Source: Owenia fusiformis
Taxonomy: Eukaryota > Annelida > Polychaeta > Sabellida > Oweniidae
Assembly (NCBI GenBank): GCA_903813345.2
Contig: CAIIXF020000006.1
Coordinates: 19,103,936 to 19,167,935 of the forward strand
Direction: 5' to 3'
Length of the DNA stretch: 64,000 nt
Made by a program: the position numbers and the translations under genes. The notes below the pieces were generated by a model. It had not been told where the DNA came from and did no database searches. It saw nothing but the letters and a program-made list of their open reading frames with translations. Below, piece by piece: positions 31,608 to 44,200 of the stretch (position 1 is the stretch's first letter; the number at the start of each line of letters is the position of its first letter).

Positions 31608-32113
31608 CAGGCCTGTCAACTTGGGAACACCTAACATGAGTGACTTGGAAATGTTGAACACCTCCCCTCAAAATGGGGACATATTGGTCCAAATCTGAAC
31701 ACCTTGATCCAAATTTTGAACACCTTGGTTTAAATTTTATTACATCTTGCTAAATTTTGAACACCTCAAATTTTTCGCGCTCGCTGCGCTCACGTTCCAC
31801 ACATCCATCAAAGGGGGGGGGGGGGGGGGGGGGGGGGTAGGTACGAAAAATTTCGAACGGAATGCGTGACATATACATAATTCGCGTGAAAAGTCCGAAC
31901 AAAATGCGTACATTTTTTACCGGCGTTCGTATTTTTGCTGTGTAGACGATCTTTTTTAGAAATTTTTCTTCAGAAATATTTTTGCTTGACAATTACCAGG
32001 TAAAATGCGTATTTGCGTGACATTTTCTGTCACGCAAAAATAACTGGCGTGACTTCAAATTCTTCAGCAAATGCGTGGCAAATACGCAAATTGCGGGACA
32101 GTTGACAGGCCTG
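31608..32113. mobile_element. hAT-like element with CAGGCCTGTCAAC ends and a G25 run
   Basis: Ends CAGGCCTGTCAAC and GTTGACAGGCCTG, flanked on both sides by CTCCTG (31602-31607 and 32114-32119). Inside, 31680-31770 repeats TCCAAATTTTGAACACCTTG-type units about every 30 bases, 31813-31837 is an uninterrupted run of 25 G, and the right half is rich in GCGTGACA-type palindromes. No coding sequence. Confidence 0.8.
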
Positions 32114-32231
32114 CTCCTGTACTAAAGCTAGTAATATTTAGACTATGACCATCTATATTCTTTGTCATGTTGTGTCTACTAGCCACATATATATACTAGT
32201 ATGTATTTATTCACATATACTAGTGGGTCTA

Positions 32232-32312
32232 GTGGCATTATTACGGATGGTGGGAGGTCCTCCGTCTATCTAAGTAATATATGGAGGACTTCCCACCATC
32301 CGTGGGCATTAC
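32232..32312. repeat. Hairpin with GGATGGTGGGA stem
   Basis: GGATGGTGGGAGGTCCTCC is followed about 20 bases later by its near inverse GGAGGACTTCCCACCATCC. It is a strong isolated hairpin of unknown role. Confidence 0.75.
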
Positions 32313-32916
32313 ACATTTATATTTCATTTTTGTACTTAAGTAGTTTGTAGTTATTTGTATGCTTTGTATATGACCCCTGATGGGGATTGAAATACAATAA
32401 AGCTAATAAATTTGAATTTGTGAACTGACCCCCGTGTGGACGTTTGATGTACAAATTTAAACCGAACTGATCGCAGAAAACCAATTTGAATCATGGGAAG
32501 GAAGTACTTCCATTAATGAAAAACCGAACCGAGTAAAAACCGAACCTCGCGCAGATTGCCCCGACTCAAAAAGTTGGAAAAGGCCAAAAAGTTGAGACTC
32601 GATTATCACCCACGAATTTTATTTTAGACTTTATTAGAGAATAATTTGATATTGTTTTGATTCATTTTTATACCTCATTGATAGAAAATTAAAAAAATAC
32701 ACACTGATTACTATTACCTGAATTTATAGTCAACTGAGTGAAGAATTTTCAATGATAAATGGTTGTTATCGCAAATATTTATTTTTTTAAATTCTGGGTT
32801 CGTACTAAAATAACAACCTCACTTCCGGTTTAGAATAGTGAAACGAAATTGTTGAAAATATTTACTATCAGAATTGCGGGATAATTATTAATTGTTCCAG
32901 TCCTTTTAAACTCTTT

Positions 32917-33451
32917 CACTGGTGATCCACTCGATTACGCTGGTTACCAAAACGAACCGTTTTGGTAACAAAATGTCGGAACGTCGAAGGCACGGTTTTT
33001 CTTTTTTCCTGAATTCACGCGTTGTAGGCAGAATCCCCACGACGTTTTTTCTCACAACGTGCATCAGTATCATATGTTTTAGAAAATGTACATGTTTGCG
33101 AAAAAATAGCTCAGAAGACAACAGAATCGTCGATTTACTTCCTCACTTAAGTTACATAAACGGTTTTTCGAAAAACAGTTAAGATCTGCACTTTTAACCC
33201 AAACCGTTTATGTAACTTAAGTGAGGAAGTAAATCGACGATTATGTTGTCTTCTGAACTATTTGTTCGCAAATATGTACAATTTCTTAAACATATGATAC
33301 TGATACACGTTTGTGTTAAAAAATGTCGTGGGAATTCTGCCTACAACGTATAAAATAAGGAAACGAGAAAAATCGTACCTTCGATGTTCCGACATTTTGT
33401 TACCAAAACGAACCGTTTTGGTAACCAGCGTAATCGAGTGGATCACCAGTG
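32917..33451. mobile_element. Fold-back miniature element, copy 2 (5-bp target duplication)
   Basis: Same family as the element at 7782-8317, same length (535 bp), with the asymmetric centre in the opposite orientation. Flanks are TCTTT on both sides (32912-32916 and 33452-33456). Two copies with different 5-bp duplications show that this unit transposes with a 5-bp staggered cut. Confidence 0.92.
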
Positions 33452-33558
33452 TCTTTAGCGAAAAACATATTTAACATACCATGTAATCCTACTATACCTG
33501 GTGCTTAGCTTTTCTCTGAACCGACATCACTGACATATACATGTACATCTCCATCAAT

Positions 33559-33650
33559 AGGGCCTGATTTACTCACGTCGAGAGCTACCATGTTAGATTT
33601 TGAAAGTATATACTTTCAAAATCTAAGTAGCTCTCGACGGGAGTAAGGCC
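33559..33650. repeat. Hairpin, GTCGAGAGCTAC...GTAGCTCTCGAC
   Basis: Inverted halves meet at TTTGAAAGTATATACTTTCAAA. A relative of one half, with GAGAGCCATGTTAGATTTTG in inverse, occurs near 50117-50152, so it belongs to a dispersed palindromic family. Confidence 0.65.
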
Positions 33651-34007
33651 TGATCAAACTCGACCCACACAATTGTCCGGCTGTGACGAGTGACGGAGCG
33701 TGCTATTTTGCATAGAAAAACTAGGAAATCCACTTGAATTTATTTTTTTACTCATATGTTTCGCTATATCAAAGAAAATTACCTACTGCATGGATTGACA
33801 TTTCCGCGGGTAACTTTCACTTCTGTTTGAAGTCCAACAACGCCTGTAAAAGCTATTGAAAACGGCGCCGGAGAATCATACTCCAAAATGTACCATTTCT
33901 TTTATTTCTTTTTAATGGTACAATATGGTGACACGATAATATTTATATGTTTTCATCATAACTCCGAAGGTATTAATGAGATCATTGGGTTTAATTTTTT
34001 TTATAAA

Positions 34008-34310
34008 AATTGCGATCGCACCCCCCCCCCCCCCCCCCCATAGCCTAACCAATAAAAATAAAACCATGAAAAAGAAGTATAGCGCTTTAAAATGCACAAT
34101 CGCACACCCCCCCCACCCCTTGACTGGAAACCGAATTTGTTTAGCGATCGCACCCCCCCCCCCCCTGACTGAAAGCTGACTATACGCCCCTAATAAGAAA
34201 AGAGCTTCAAAATGATTTTTATTTGATGCTTCTAGCTCAATTTTGAAAACCGAATTTTTTTGGCGATCGCACCCGACCCCCTGACTGAAAGCTGGCTACG
34301 CCCCTGACGT
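34008..34310 (+). repeat. C-run repeats with GCGATCGCACCCCC motif
   Basis: Three to four diverged units of about 110-125 bases, each with GCGATCGCAC or AATCGCACA followed by a C run (19 C at 34021-34039), then CTGACTGAAAGCTG and CGCCCCT. The AGCTTCAAAATGATTTTTATT segment between units also recurs near 21490 and 22155. Confidence 0.7.
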
Positions 34311-36737
34311 TATTTTCAAATATAGAGTCCTACGTTGAATTTAATAAAATTAAGATTGCCCATATTGATTGCTTGCCTTTCATTTTTAACAAATTTAACT
34401 AAATTAAAAAGAAAAAATGGGTGAGAAACGTTGCCTAAGATCTAGGATCTTTTCTTCATCCTAGCCTAAGATTGTCTTTTACATATTTTCCTCAAACCCT
34501 GAGGCTACCCGTACCAAAACACCGACTGGTTGGTGGGGTCGATCCGCGGGGGTCGATCTTTTTAAAAATCTCATTATTGATCCTAATCCAAACCGCGGCA
34601 GTTCGAATCCCAAATGGTCCGAAACTCAATCGTCCGATTTCCTCGATGGTTCGATTCACATTGGTCAAACCCAGTAACGCTAATTTCGATCTATCAAGAT
34701 AGGCTAACGATGCAAGAAATGTGTGAACGTCGGATAAAAATCAGTAAAGTAACTGAATACTAGAATAAATCATTTTTACTAGAAATACGTACTTTTCACT
34801 TTTTGCGCATTATGTTCTTTTCAATTAAGTTGAAAATGGTTAAAACGAAAGGTAATTATAAAAAAAACTACGGTTCCTGACCTGTCAAGCTATCGTTCCT
34901 AAGTAAGGTAATCGATCCTATTTTTTACTGAAATTCAACGTACGCCTATATTTATGAAAAGTACGTATTCCTAATAAAAATGATTTGTTACGGTTACTAC
35001 TGCAACGACTAACCAACCAACACGTTGTAATGTTACGTGCGTTCCATTTCAATTTGTGACTAGCCATTTAAGCGCATCATTGGAAAGCTATTTTTGTCAT
35101 ATGTAGTTTTACCAGGCTAAAGTTTAACAGCTGAGCCATCGAACATTACGTAATCTTTAAAAAGATGAAGGCGAGATTTAAAGACCGACGCAGTGTTTAA
35201 GTGTGTGTTTTTGTTATTTTCAAACTGAACGTAATGTTACTTGCGTTTTGTCATCATGATCCAAAGTGACAAGCCAGAATGACGTCATTGGTCTTATAAC
35301 AACTTTAAAATATGACATTACAGACCACGGTGGGTGATATTACGCTTTTCATGTGCGTCCTTCATCGTTTAAAAGGATTATAACCACGACCTTTTAAATG
35401 TGCTATAGTCATTGGATTCATAGTTTAAATTTTTTCCTATTCTAATTTTGCATCTATCATCTTTATGTAAAAGACCGACAGCGGACCATGTGTACCAAAC
35501 TGTAGAGTAACTGGTCTGCGGTTGGCCTTTTTCATAAGCGTTTTTCATCATGATTTAGAATGGCTAAACACATTTTACACGGTATCTTAAAAGGTACTTG
35601 TCATTGGATTTCTCATTTTTGGTTCTATTTTCCTCTTCTAAATCTCCAGATATTATTTGGATAATGTCTCATTATTTTCATGAAAATTATTTTTTTAATA
35701 TGTACAATACATTATATCTGTAAATCTTAAAACCAAATAACCCAGATGCGAGTAGAAATGATCTTGATTTACTCATTAAAAATGAAAAATTCAGTCAAAC
35801 TAATATCATATTTGAAATCTACATGTAAAATTACATCTAGAAATGTGGTTTTAAAAAGTGTTTATCAACTTTGAAAAATTAATTTTCTTTGAAAATGTGA
35901 CTTCTAGCTCGGGGAGATTCCCCATAGACCCCATGCTATAAAATCACAAAAAATGAAATATCTTTTCTTTTAGTGGACAGATAATATTTTGCTTTACTGG
36001 ACATATTTTCATTAGTATAAGTATCAGACGCATAAGGGTTATATGAAAATTGAGCCACTTAAATTGATAATATTCAAGTTTAAGGGAACTTTCTCATATA
36101 CCTGCCATGTTAATTGACCCGCTTATGAAAATTTTTCAACTACCTACTCACATTTGGGTAATTGACATTCCATTCATGTTCTATGATTTCTGCATCTACA
36201 GGCTCTGGTATGTTAATAATAAAAAAAACATTGCAACTAGATAGAGTACAACTTCTTAAATGATTGTGTAAAGTTGCAATATTGTCCATCTATTCAAAAT
36301 TAATGTCAGATTACAGCAATATTCTATATAGTTTATGTCATTGTTTAAAACAAAGTGCAATAATAAATATATTCTATAACATACATGTTATACTAACAAT
36401 CCAAACGTGAACTTCTTTAGAACTTTTCAATAATTCAAACAGTAAAAATGTTGCAGTTTAAGTCAGTTTTAGAATAATTATACAGGAAAGAAACAATTTT
36501 CCATCATCAATGCTCATTCTTTGTTGCAATACAGTGTAGTGTTACCATCTTCAAAAGTAACTAAATTCCCACAATTGACAGGCTTTAGAGTTTTTTGGAT
36601 TTGGCTCTTTTTTGGTAGTTCAACTCCATGTTCTATCTTGCATTTAAATATCCTAGAAAAGTTAGGGGGGGGTCTATCAGTCTTATGAATGTGATATTCT
36701 AATAGAACCCCCTCCCCCATTCTAAATTGTCATATTA
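34311..36737. other. No gene seen; 3' flank of NDUFV3
   Basis: AT-rich sequence with a degenerate TCCGAAAC-type minisatellite at 34601-34672 and one isolated TGACGTCA at 35280-35287. The last few hundred bases before 36737 include the expected 3' UTR of NDUFV3; no AATAAA was identified with confidence. Confidence 0.5.
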
Positions 36738-39700
36738 CTACTTTTTTGATTTCGGATTTGGTTGTTTCTGTCTATATTGTAGCATGTCAACTTCAAGATC
36801 AACAAATGACATTGTTTGGTGCTGGGAGTATTCCGGAACTTTGTATGTTGTATTGTCAGCATCTGAAACATAATATCAACAATTAAAGTTTGGAAAAATA
36901 GAAATAAAATTCATATATGGAGTCAAACCTGTGTAAGTAGAACATCCCTTGGTTCAAATAAAATGTTTCACTTGGGATGTAGGTGTTACACTTATGTATA
37001 GAGGTTTGATGATTTCAAGTTTGATGAAGGATCATTGTATTAAATGACTGTGAAAGGAGTTCCATTAACAAAGGTGTTTCACTATTAGAGGTGTTCTACT
37101 TCTACTTAATATAGAGGTGTTCCACTTGACAGATTTTAATGAAACTGAAATGTATATTTATTTGGTAGTTAAGGTCAAACTCAAAAGCAATATTTTGGGA
37201 TTATCTTTGAATTGATAGAATAGTGCATCATTATTTTTATATACAGCGAAAATTCACATATTTTGGCATTCCACCATTCTACCATTTGCTACAATTTCAT
37301 GGATCATGGGGGGGGGGGGGATCAATTTATAGATTAATGTAAAGATTAATGTGAAGATTATATTCGTTGGTTAATTGAATATATTGCTTGCACTTTTGTT
37401 GCCATCTACCAGTATATATCTGATTCTATCTTTAAACAACATGCACTCATACCCTGCTTCAGTTCAAATTAGTTCAGGTAATAGCGAAGAAGAGTTAAAT
37501 TATGTCCTTAATAATTATTTGCATTTTAAATTACATGATCACAATTGATCATATTTCATATACCTTTGTCATAATCTAAAATAATTTACAAAGTAAATCT
37601 AGATTAGTCTTTTGATAATTATACCATCTTCCATTATTGAGAGAATCCTAATTTTAGTTATGTATATAGGCTAATACAGATGTACACCAATAGATAAAGA
37701 TCATGCCAGAAAGTTAGTGCTTTAGAGGCTGGGCAAAATTGTGATGTTTTTTTCTACAAAATTAACAAGATCGTCATTGATTAAACCTTTTAGCCCATTC
37801 TCCCTTAACAAAATTACCTTCTTGCCTGCATAGGTATAAGAACAAGCCCCTTAATCCAATTTAAATAGAAAAGAAAGTTGGCCTGACATAAGGAAGAATA
37901 TTTACATAAAGAAGCATGCATGCGGATGTGAAATTCTGTTTGTTAGTAATATTCCATTGAGAAAAGTGGCAGACCTTAAAGCAGGAGACCACTCACTTGA
38001 AACTGTGGTGTCATTTTCATTTAGAACTGTGGTGTCCTTTTTCTTTGGACCTGTGGTATCAGCACCAGCTGTTTCAAAAACTTCATTGGATTTCTCAGTT
38101 TCCATAGCACCAACAGATTTACTTTCAGGTGGAGAATGTTTGTTTAGTTCATTCGAGACATCTGTTTCAACAGCAGAGGTCATAGTTTCATTAGCTTCAC
38201 TAATAGCACCAATCGTACCAGCCCCATCCGCAGTACCAGTTGTATCATGTTTACTAACAACACCAGTGGTTCCAAATTTCCGCACATTACCAGCGGTGTC
38301 AGATTCATCCACAGTATCAATTGATGCAAGTTTGCTCACATCACCAGCAGAACCAGGTTCATCCACAGCACCAAAGCCCCACATTTCATTGACAGGGCTA
38401 GTTGTTTTGCCCGGAGCTGCCTTTATAGAATCTGTACCATCTGTTTTATCAGTAACTGTAGTGTGTTTTTCAGCAGATTTTGTGACATCCTTTTCATCAT
38501 CAGATGAATCTGAGTCACTTGAGGAATCAGAGTCACTTGAGGAACTTGAAGAATCACTGTCATTACCTGTGTCTGTCACTTCTACCTTAGGTTTCTTTAC
38601 ATTGATGGGATCTGCCTTGTTTACAACATCAGTGACATCCTTCTTAACCTGCCCAATGGTAGAAGTAGGGATTACTCGCTCAATGATCTTAGAATGTTCA
38701 ACAATGGGTTCTGCAACATGACTCTCTGGTGGCACTACCTGTTCAACACTTCTAGCATCTTTTTTAACAGTCCCTAGGGCTTTTGGATCAGTTCGAGGAG
38801 TTGAAACTTCAGAATGTTCCATTCTAGGTTCACTTATATCAACTGCTTTTCGTTTAGCTTGTTCTATACCTATTGCATCAATTTTGACATAACCAACTGA
38901 TGAAATGTCAGCTTTGGGCTCACTAAGATCAACCGCTTGTTTTTTAGCTTGTTCAACACTTGTTGGGTCAACTTTGACCTCACCAATACTTAACGATTCA
39001 TGTTTAGGTTCACTCACATCAACTGCCTGTTTCTTCACTTGTTGAATACTTGAACTATCAATTTTAACACTACCAACACTTGCAGTCTCTGCTTTTGGAC
39101 TACCAACTTCACTTTGTTCTTTGATCTTAGGCATCCCTACATATGCCTGTTGTTTATTGGCTGATTCTAACTTAACTTTTCCAACTTTTGGTTTTGCTTT
39201 GACTTTGGGGCTTTCGGGATTTAGTTTATTTAATTTTGTAGACTTACTAGCTGATTTAGGTTTAGGTTCTGTCTTAGTTGTTGCTTTCTTTGTGGTTGTT
39301 GTTTTCTTATCAGTTGTATATGCAAAGCTCAGCCTGGGAGTGATGGAGCCAAACATAGCCTGAAAAATGTAATTTGAAATTTTAACATTAATAACAAGGC
39401 ACATGCAAAATGTCACCACTTGCCATTTTTTACAGATGCTAACTGATGAACACCATCCATAAAAAAATTGGGAGACTATAACTGTATATGTCACCATGAC
39501 ATAATAACATTACTATAGTTTCAAAAGTACACTAAAATCAGAACAACCTACAGTATAAGTTGGAAGTTGCACCATCAATAACCTTCATGGAAACTTTTTT
39601 TCTGTGAGAAGGCACAGAATGATGTCTATATAAAAGTCTACATGTACAGTATTAATAGATTTCCTTGAATCGAAATGACGAAAAATGAGAAGTCATGCAC

Positions 39701-41175
39701 CATAACCAAGGCCTTGATCACAAATACTGTATGATCTGATGATTAATCAGCCTACATAATGACTTGACAATCTCACTGCCAAAATGTCACCACCACCTAG
39801 TTGCTCAAAGTATCATGAGTTCAATCTTTAGTCAGATTTGAACTTCTGAGACTTCGATGATTTTGAAAAGAAAAATTGGTCAATTTGAGGGAAGTTGAAA
39901 AAATACCTTTTTTACCTTGAGAAGGTCTGAGAAGGTCAAAACTCAAATCTAATGTCAGATTTGAACCTCTGAGAACTTGTAGACAATTTTGAAAAAATGG
40001 TCAATTTGAACTTTTGAAGTATGTTGAAAAAATACCTTTTTGACCTTGAGAAGGTCATTGAAGGACAAATCTCAAATCTGAAGACAGATTTGAACTTCCC
40101 AGATGATTTTGAAAAAATTTAACACAACTGGACGATTTGAAGCAAGTTGAAAACAACTTTGACTCTTTTTACCTTGAGCAGATCATCGAAGGTCAAATCT
40201 CAAATATAAAGTCAGATTTGTTAGAGATGATGACTACTAACTTTATCTCGTTCCAAGACTATCTCCACGTTCTAGTCTTGCGACGACTTATTCTTTTGTC
40301 TGTACGATTACAACATGGGAGAATTTTCTACGCTACTTACACTTAAGATACCTATTTGAATAGATTCCTTGGTATTTTAGCATTCTTTTCATGTAGTTGA
40401 ATCCACAATTGTGTGGGTTTATCGGCAGAACGAAGAGGTTTTCGTTTTTGATAGCAATATTTGCGTGTAATATTTAACTTATTTCAACCGTCAAATTCCT
40501 CCATTCAGTTCCCGGCATGCACCAGTCATAAGGGAAATCCCTGGGGAATTCCCCTTCCGACATTTTTAAAATTGCTGATATATTTCCGATGTAAAAACTA
40601 AAATCTCTTCTTTCTGCCGATAAACCCATACAATTGGCGATCTAACAACATAAAAAGAATTCTAAAATACTAAGGAATGTATCGAGGTAGGTAATTTAGG
40701 TGTGCAATGCGTAGTATTTTCTCCAACTTTGTAAAAACATTGACTGACCAATTATACGCACGTACGACCACAATCTAAAGGGGTCGTAGGATGCGATAAC
40801 CTGTACTCTGCCACCAATAAAGACCATAACAATAAGTAATCACTTTTGGTGATGGTTGATGCAGAGCTTCAGCCATGATATTTTTTTCAGAAATAATGTC
40901 AGAAAAGTATTAAATACTTCATGTATTAAAAACTTCATGTTGTTGTTGTTGAAATATTTTGAAATAAAATTTTGGATATTTTGGGCGATAATAGGGAATG
41001 TCAGGATTATATTGGAACTTCTGACTATTTAAACCGTATAACGTACATCGGCAAGGATTTGGAACTATTCTCGAGAATCTCCGATTGAATTAAATTTTTT
41101 AACAGATCGAGTAATATGCGTAAATACCTGTCGTTGAGCCAGAATAGGAATCGTTTTGAAAATTTTAGAGGCCAT
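36738..41175 (-). CDS. NDUFV3: NADH dehydrogenase flavoprotein 3, complex I subunit (3 exons, 511 aa)
   Basis: Accessory subunit of the NADH-binding module of mitochondrial complex I. Exons in transcript order: 41175-41128 (MASKIFKTIPILAQRQ, a basic presequence), 39359-37997, 36862-36738; phases 0 then 1 join exactly. The last exon gives ADNTTYKV followed by TMSFVDLEVDMLQYRQKQPN, matching the family's conserved C-terminal DNTTYK...F-DL...R-PQP core. The central 1363-base exon is low-complexity: Lys/Thr-rich start, three 30-residue repeats at residues 111-200 with a fourth diverged, then a Ser/Asp tract and Val/Thr/Gly-rich repeats. Vertebrates have a comparable long isoform with an alternatively used large exon; here the large exon also supplies the mature N-terminus and its length is not a multiple of three, so simple skipping would break the frame. 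The gene is head to head with RPS11. Confidence 0.9.
38808..39077 (-). repeat. Three 90-bp tandem repeats coding 30-residue units in NDUFV3
   Basis: Within the central exon of NDUFV3 the protein repeats a 30-residue pattern: V/I-G-x-V-K-V/I-D, then I/V-E/Q-Q-A/V-K-K/R-K/Q-A-V-D, then V/L/I-S-E-P-K/R. Three consecutive units fit without gaps; a fourth weaker unit (about 38688-38777) keeps the start and the EP near the end. The repeats remain in frame and differ mostly by substitutions, suggesting a maintained protein repeat rather than a young slippage event. Confidence 0.85.
39826..40220 (+). repeat. Tandem repeat of about 120 bp in NDUFV3 intron 1
   Basis: About three units share CCTTGAGAAGGTC, ACTCAAATCTAATGTCAGAT, TTGAACTTCTGAG, GATTTTGAAAAAA and GGTCAATTTGAA in that order. 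The 69-codon open frame at 40137-40346 arises from the last unit and is not a gene. Confidence 0.7.
40331..40712. mobile_element. Fold-back element of about 380 bp in NDUFV3 intron 1
   Basis: The left arm CCTTGGTATTTTAGCATTCT...GTGGGTTTATCGGCAGAA is matched in inverse by the right arm TTCTGCCGATAAACCC...AGAATTCTAAAATACTAAGG. The arms are about 120 bases and 85 percent alike by eye; no target duplication is seen. Confidence 0.75.
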
Positions 41176-41257
41176 TTTGGTGTTCACCAGAGGGCGCAGA
41201 AGCCGTGATCTGAAAAAGTTGAACCCTTATTCGGTCTTTTCCTGTAGGTTGTTCAAC
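41176..41257. promoter_or_regulatory. Candidate bidirectional promoter between NDUFV3 and RPS11
   Basis: Only 82 bp separate the divergent start codons of NDUFV3 (ATG at 41175, minus) and RPS11 (ATG at 41258, plus). A pyrimidine run CTTTTCCT at 41236-41243 resembles the 5' terminal oligopyrimidine (TOP) start of ribosomal-protein mRNAs. Both leaders must therefore be very short or overlap. No TATA box is seen. Shared control is inferred from spacing. Confidence 0.6.
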
Positions 41258-44200
41258 ATGGCAGAACAAGTATGTAAAACATGCCTTACGTTTATAATAA
41301 ATATTATACTTTCTGAACTACAACTTTCAAATACATTGATCTTAACGCTTCGGATATGTAATGGAGTATCTATCAACATTGTCATTATGAAAATTAAAGC
41401 TCAAGAAGCTGTGAAACCCATCCTCTTCGATACAAATAATTAAAAATGGTGAAATTTTTAAAGAAATTATGTTCAAATTTCTACCTCGAGCAAGACAGGT
41501 TAGGCTACCTGAAAAAGAAGATAGATATTATATCTCTTCTCTAAACAAGCACTGTCAGAGAGGTAATTGCCTACCCTGGCTGAAATCAGCTCTGAAATGA
41601 CAAATACTGCATGCTCAGCCTTCAAGGCTGATTTTGTAGAAAACAGATCTGTCGATCCTTCTCTTACATGGGAGATTTTAGCCTAAAGATACATTGAGTA
41701 TAAATCCATCAGATTTTACCCCCAAGAATGTCCATTTCAACTGTACATCAACCGCATGAGGAAATAAAACAAATTGATCCCGGGGAGGGAAATTCTCTAT
41801 CGAAAAGAAGAACATTAGCCAATCAAAACAATGTTCTACTTTTCTATCGTGTCTCCCGGGAATTTCCTTACGGGAATGTGATATCGTTTGAAAAATAGGT
41901 GTGAAAATAAATTTGTTCCTCTGCGAACTGCATCATGGGAAATATTTTGACCTTATAAGGAACATTTTTCGCGTCTCCTCTTTTGAAGAGGGAATTACGA
42001 TCTGCTCATTTGTACGGATCATTCAATTTGATTTTAATTTTGTAAAAGACTGACTGATCTCCAATTCTCCAACTTGCATGAGAGCAGCCCAATATTTATG
42101 CAATCTTGAATATCATGTATTATTTTGTGTGTGCAGTGTTACTACAGTCCGATGTAGCGAATATATTATTCTCGCGAACTTGAAAAATAATCAGCAAAGA
42201 TAAGCAACCACAGTGCAATATTACGTGAAGAATATATACATATTTTGGATACAAAATGTTTGTATATTTTGGATGGTTTGCCGTTTAGCTATGTAATGAC
42301 CTGTTGTATTCTGATACATGTACTTCCCTGACGTTTTTCTCAAAATGTTTTCTGACAGTGTCCACAACTTTAGAACATTGATGGTATGTTGCCTTGTTTA
42401 CCTTTTAGACTGAGCGTGCGTTTCAAAAGCAGCCTACTATATTCTTGAACAAGAAGAAGGCTCTTGTGAGTGGTAAAAAGCAAGAGCGCTTTGTGAGAAG
42501 TGTCGGCTTGGGATTCAAGACTCCACGTGAAGTAAGTCACATCTGATAATACCATACCATTTTTAACCTGGTTATACATAATTTCTTCAAACCTGGAAAT
42601 GTCTCTTGAAAATTTTATGGAAGTATATATATCCAATTGGTAAAAATAATGTATACAGTCCAATTCAAAACTCTATTGAGAACTTATAATTTAAAAATAA
42701 GCAATTAAATGGCCATATTGCAACAGTATTTGGAAAAATAGAAACATATACAAGGCCTTTACTTTTGTATATTTCAGATAGTTATGTATATTGTGCAGCT
42801 AATTTCAGCCATGTTAATTTTTCCGAAAATAACATGGCAGAGAAGCATCAAAATATAAGAGCTACACAAATGATAGCCAAACTACAAAACAAATTAAAAT
42901 ATACAAAAGTTAGGCCAATTATGAATGTTTCTATGTTTTCATGTACTGTTTCAATGTGGTCCTTGGATTGCTTATTTTTTAGATTCAAAGTACGCAATGA
43001 AATTATGAATCTGACTTACATATTTACAAGAATAAGAGAAACCAAATCCTACACATTGAAACTACCTTGATAATAAACGATGGCATTATAATTATGAGGT
43101 TGTTTTGAAAAGCTGGAATGATGAGACTTCACGATGGTCTTCTGAATTAATTATAAAAAAGTTGATAAACCTGGGTCGCTGACCAGCTTTTGGAGTTCTG
43201 TAGGAAAACCAATATTCAAATTAGCTTACAATGTGTATTGTCACAACCAATATTGTGAAATGGTGCAGTCTTACCCACCTTATATGCATAGCATTTGTTT
43301 CACAATAATCTAGTCATTGCATCAATCAAAAGATTCTAGCTATCTGTTACTATTAAATAACAATCATTAATCCTCCAATTTACAATGCTACATTTTAATT
43401 TTTGTTTCAGGCCACAGAGGGAACCTATGTTGATAAAAAATGTCCATTCACTGGCAAGATTAACATTCGTGGAAGAATCCTTTCAGGCATTGTTTTTAAG
43501 ATGAAGATGCAGCGTACCATCGTCATTCGTAGGGATTACCTGCACTATGTCAAGAAATACAACAGATTTGAGAAGCGACACAGGAACATGTCTGTCCACT
43601 GCAGTCCTGCATTCAGGTTTGTGAATAAAATATGGTGTACTTTATAAGACTTGTGATGTACAGTTTTTTAGGGGAGCAATAAGTGTTAGCATAATTACAT
43701 TCTAAATTTTTATGGTCATTATTCCCATGATTTAGATGTTTTAATCTATACTCCATAGAATAATTAGGTTCTAGATAATATTGTCAAAATCTCAGCTGTT
43801 TGCAATTATACCCAAATGCTTCTGTTCCAAGGAGACTAATCCAGGCATTTTCCATTTTATCTTTAATATCTAATCATGTTCATCCCTTGACAGCAGATAC
43901 TCTAGTAGTGGTTAATTTACTCATCAATTACTTCAAAGCTTCTGCCTTAGAAACAAGTGTATGGTTCAGTTACTGTTTATTCAGCATTATCCTCGAGTTA
44001 AAACCATCTTTTTATTTAGTGATTAATTGGGATTGAATTTGACAACTTAATTATTATGAGCTTACAAGTGAAGACAAGTAAGTTATTTGAAAATTAATCT
44101 GGATGCCTTTTTATCAATTTAAGACATCAGGTTTATTTTCCCCATGTTATTAAATTCACATTGAAAAGCGGAGGTTTTATATTGGCAGCAAGCATCTGGA

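Noticed and set aside
33976-34179. Proline-rich open frames over C or G runs
   Set aside because: They arise from homopolymer tracts within repeats and have no other coding signal.
37957-38721. 254-codon open frame on the plus strand
   Set aside because: It is the antisense shadow of the low-complexity NDUFV3 exon; the minus-strand frame has splice junctions and a conserved C-terminus.
42765-43070. 101-codon open frame in RPS11 intron 2
   Set aside because: It lies between confirmed exons, has no domain, and is AT-rich intronic sequence.
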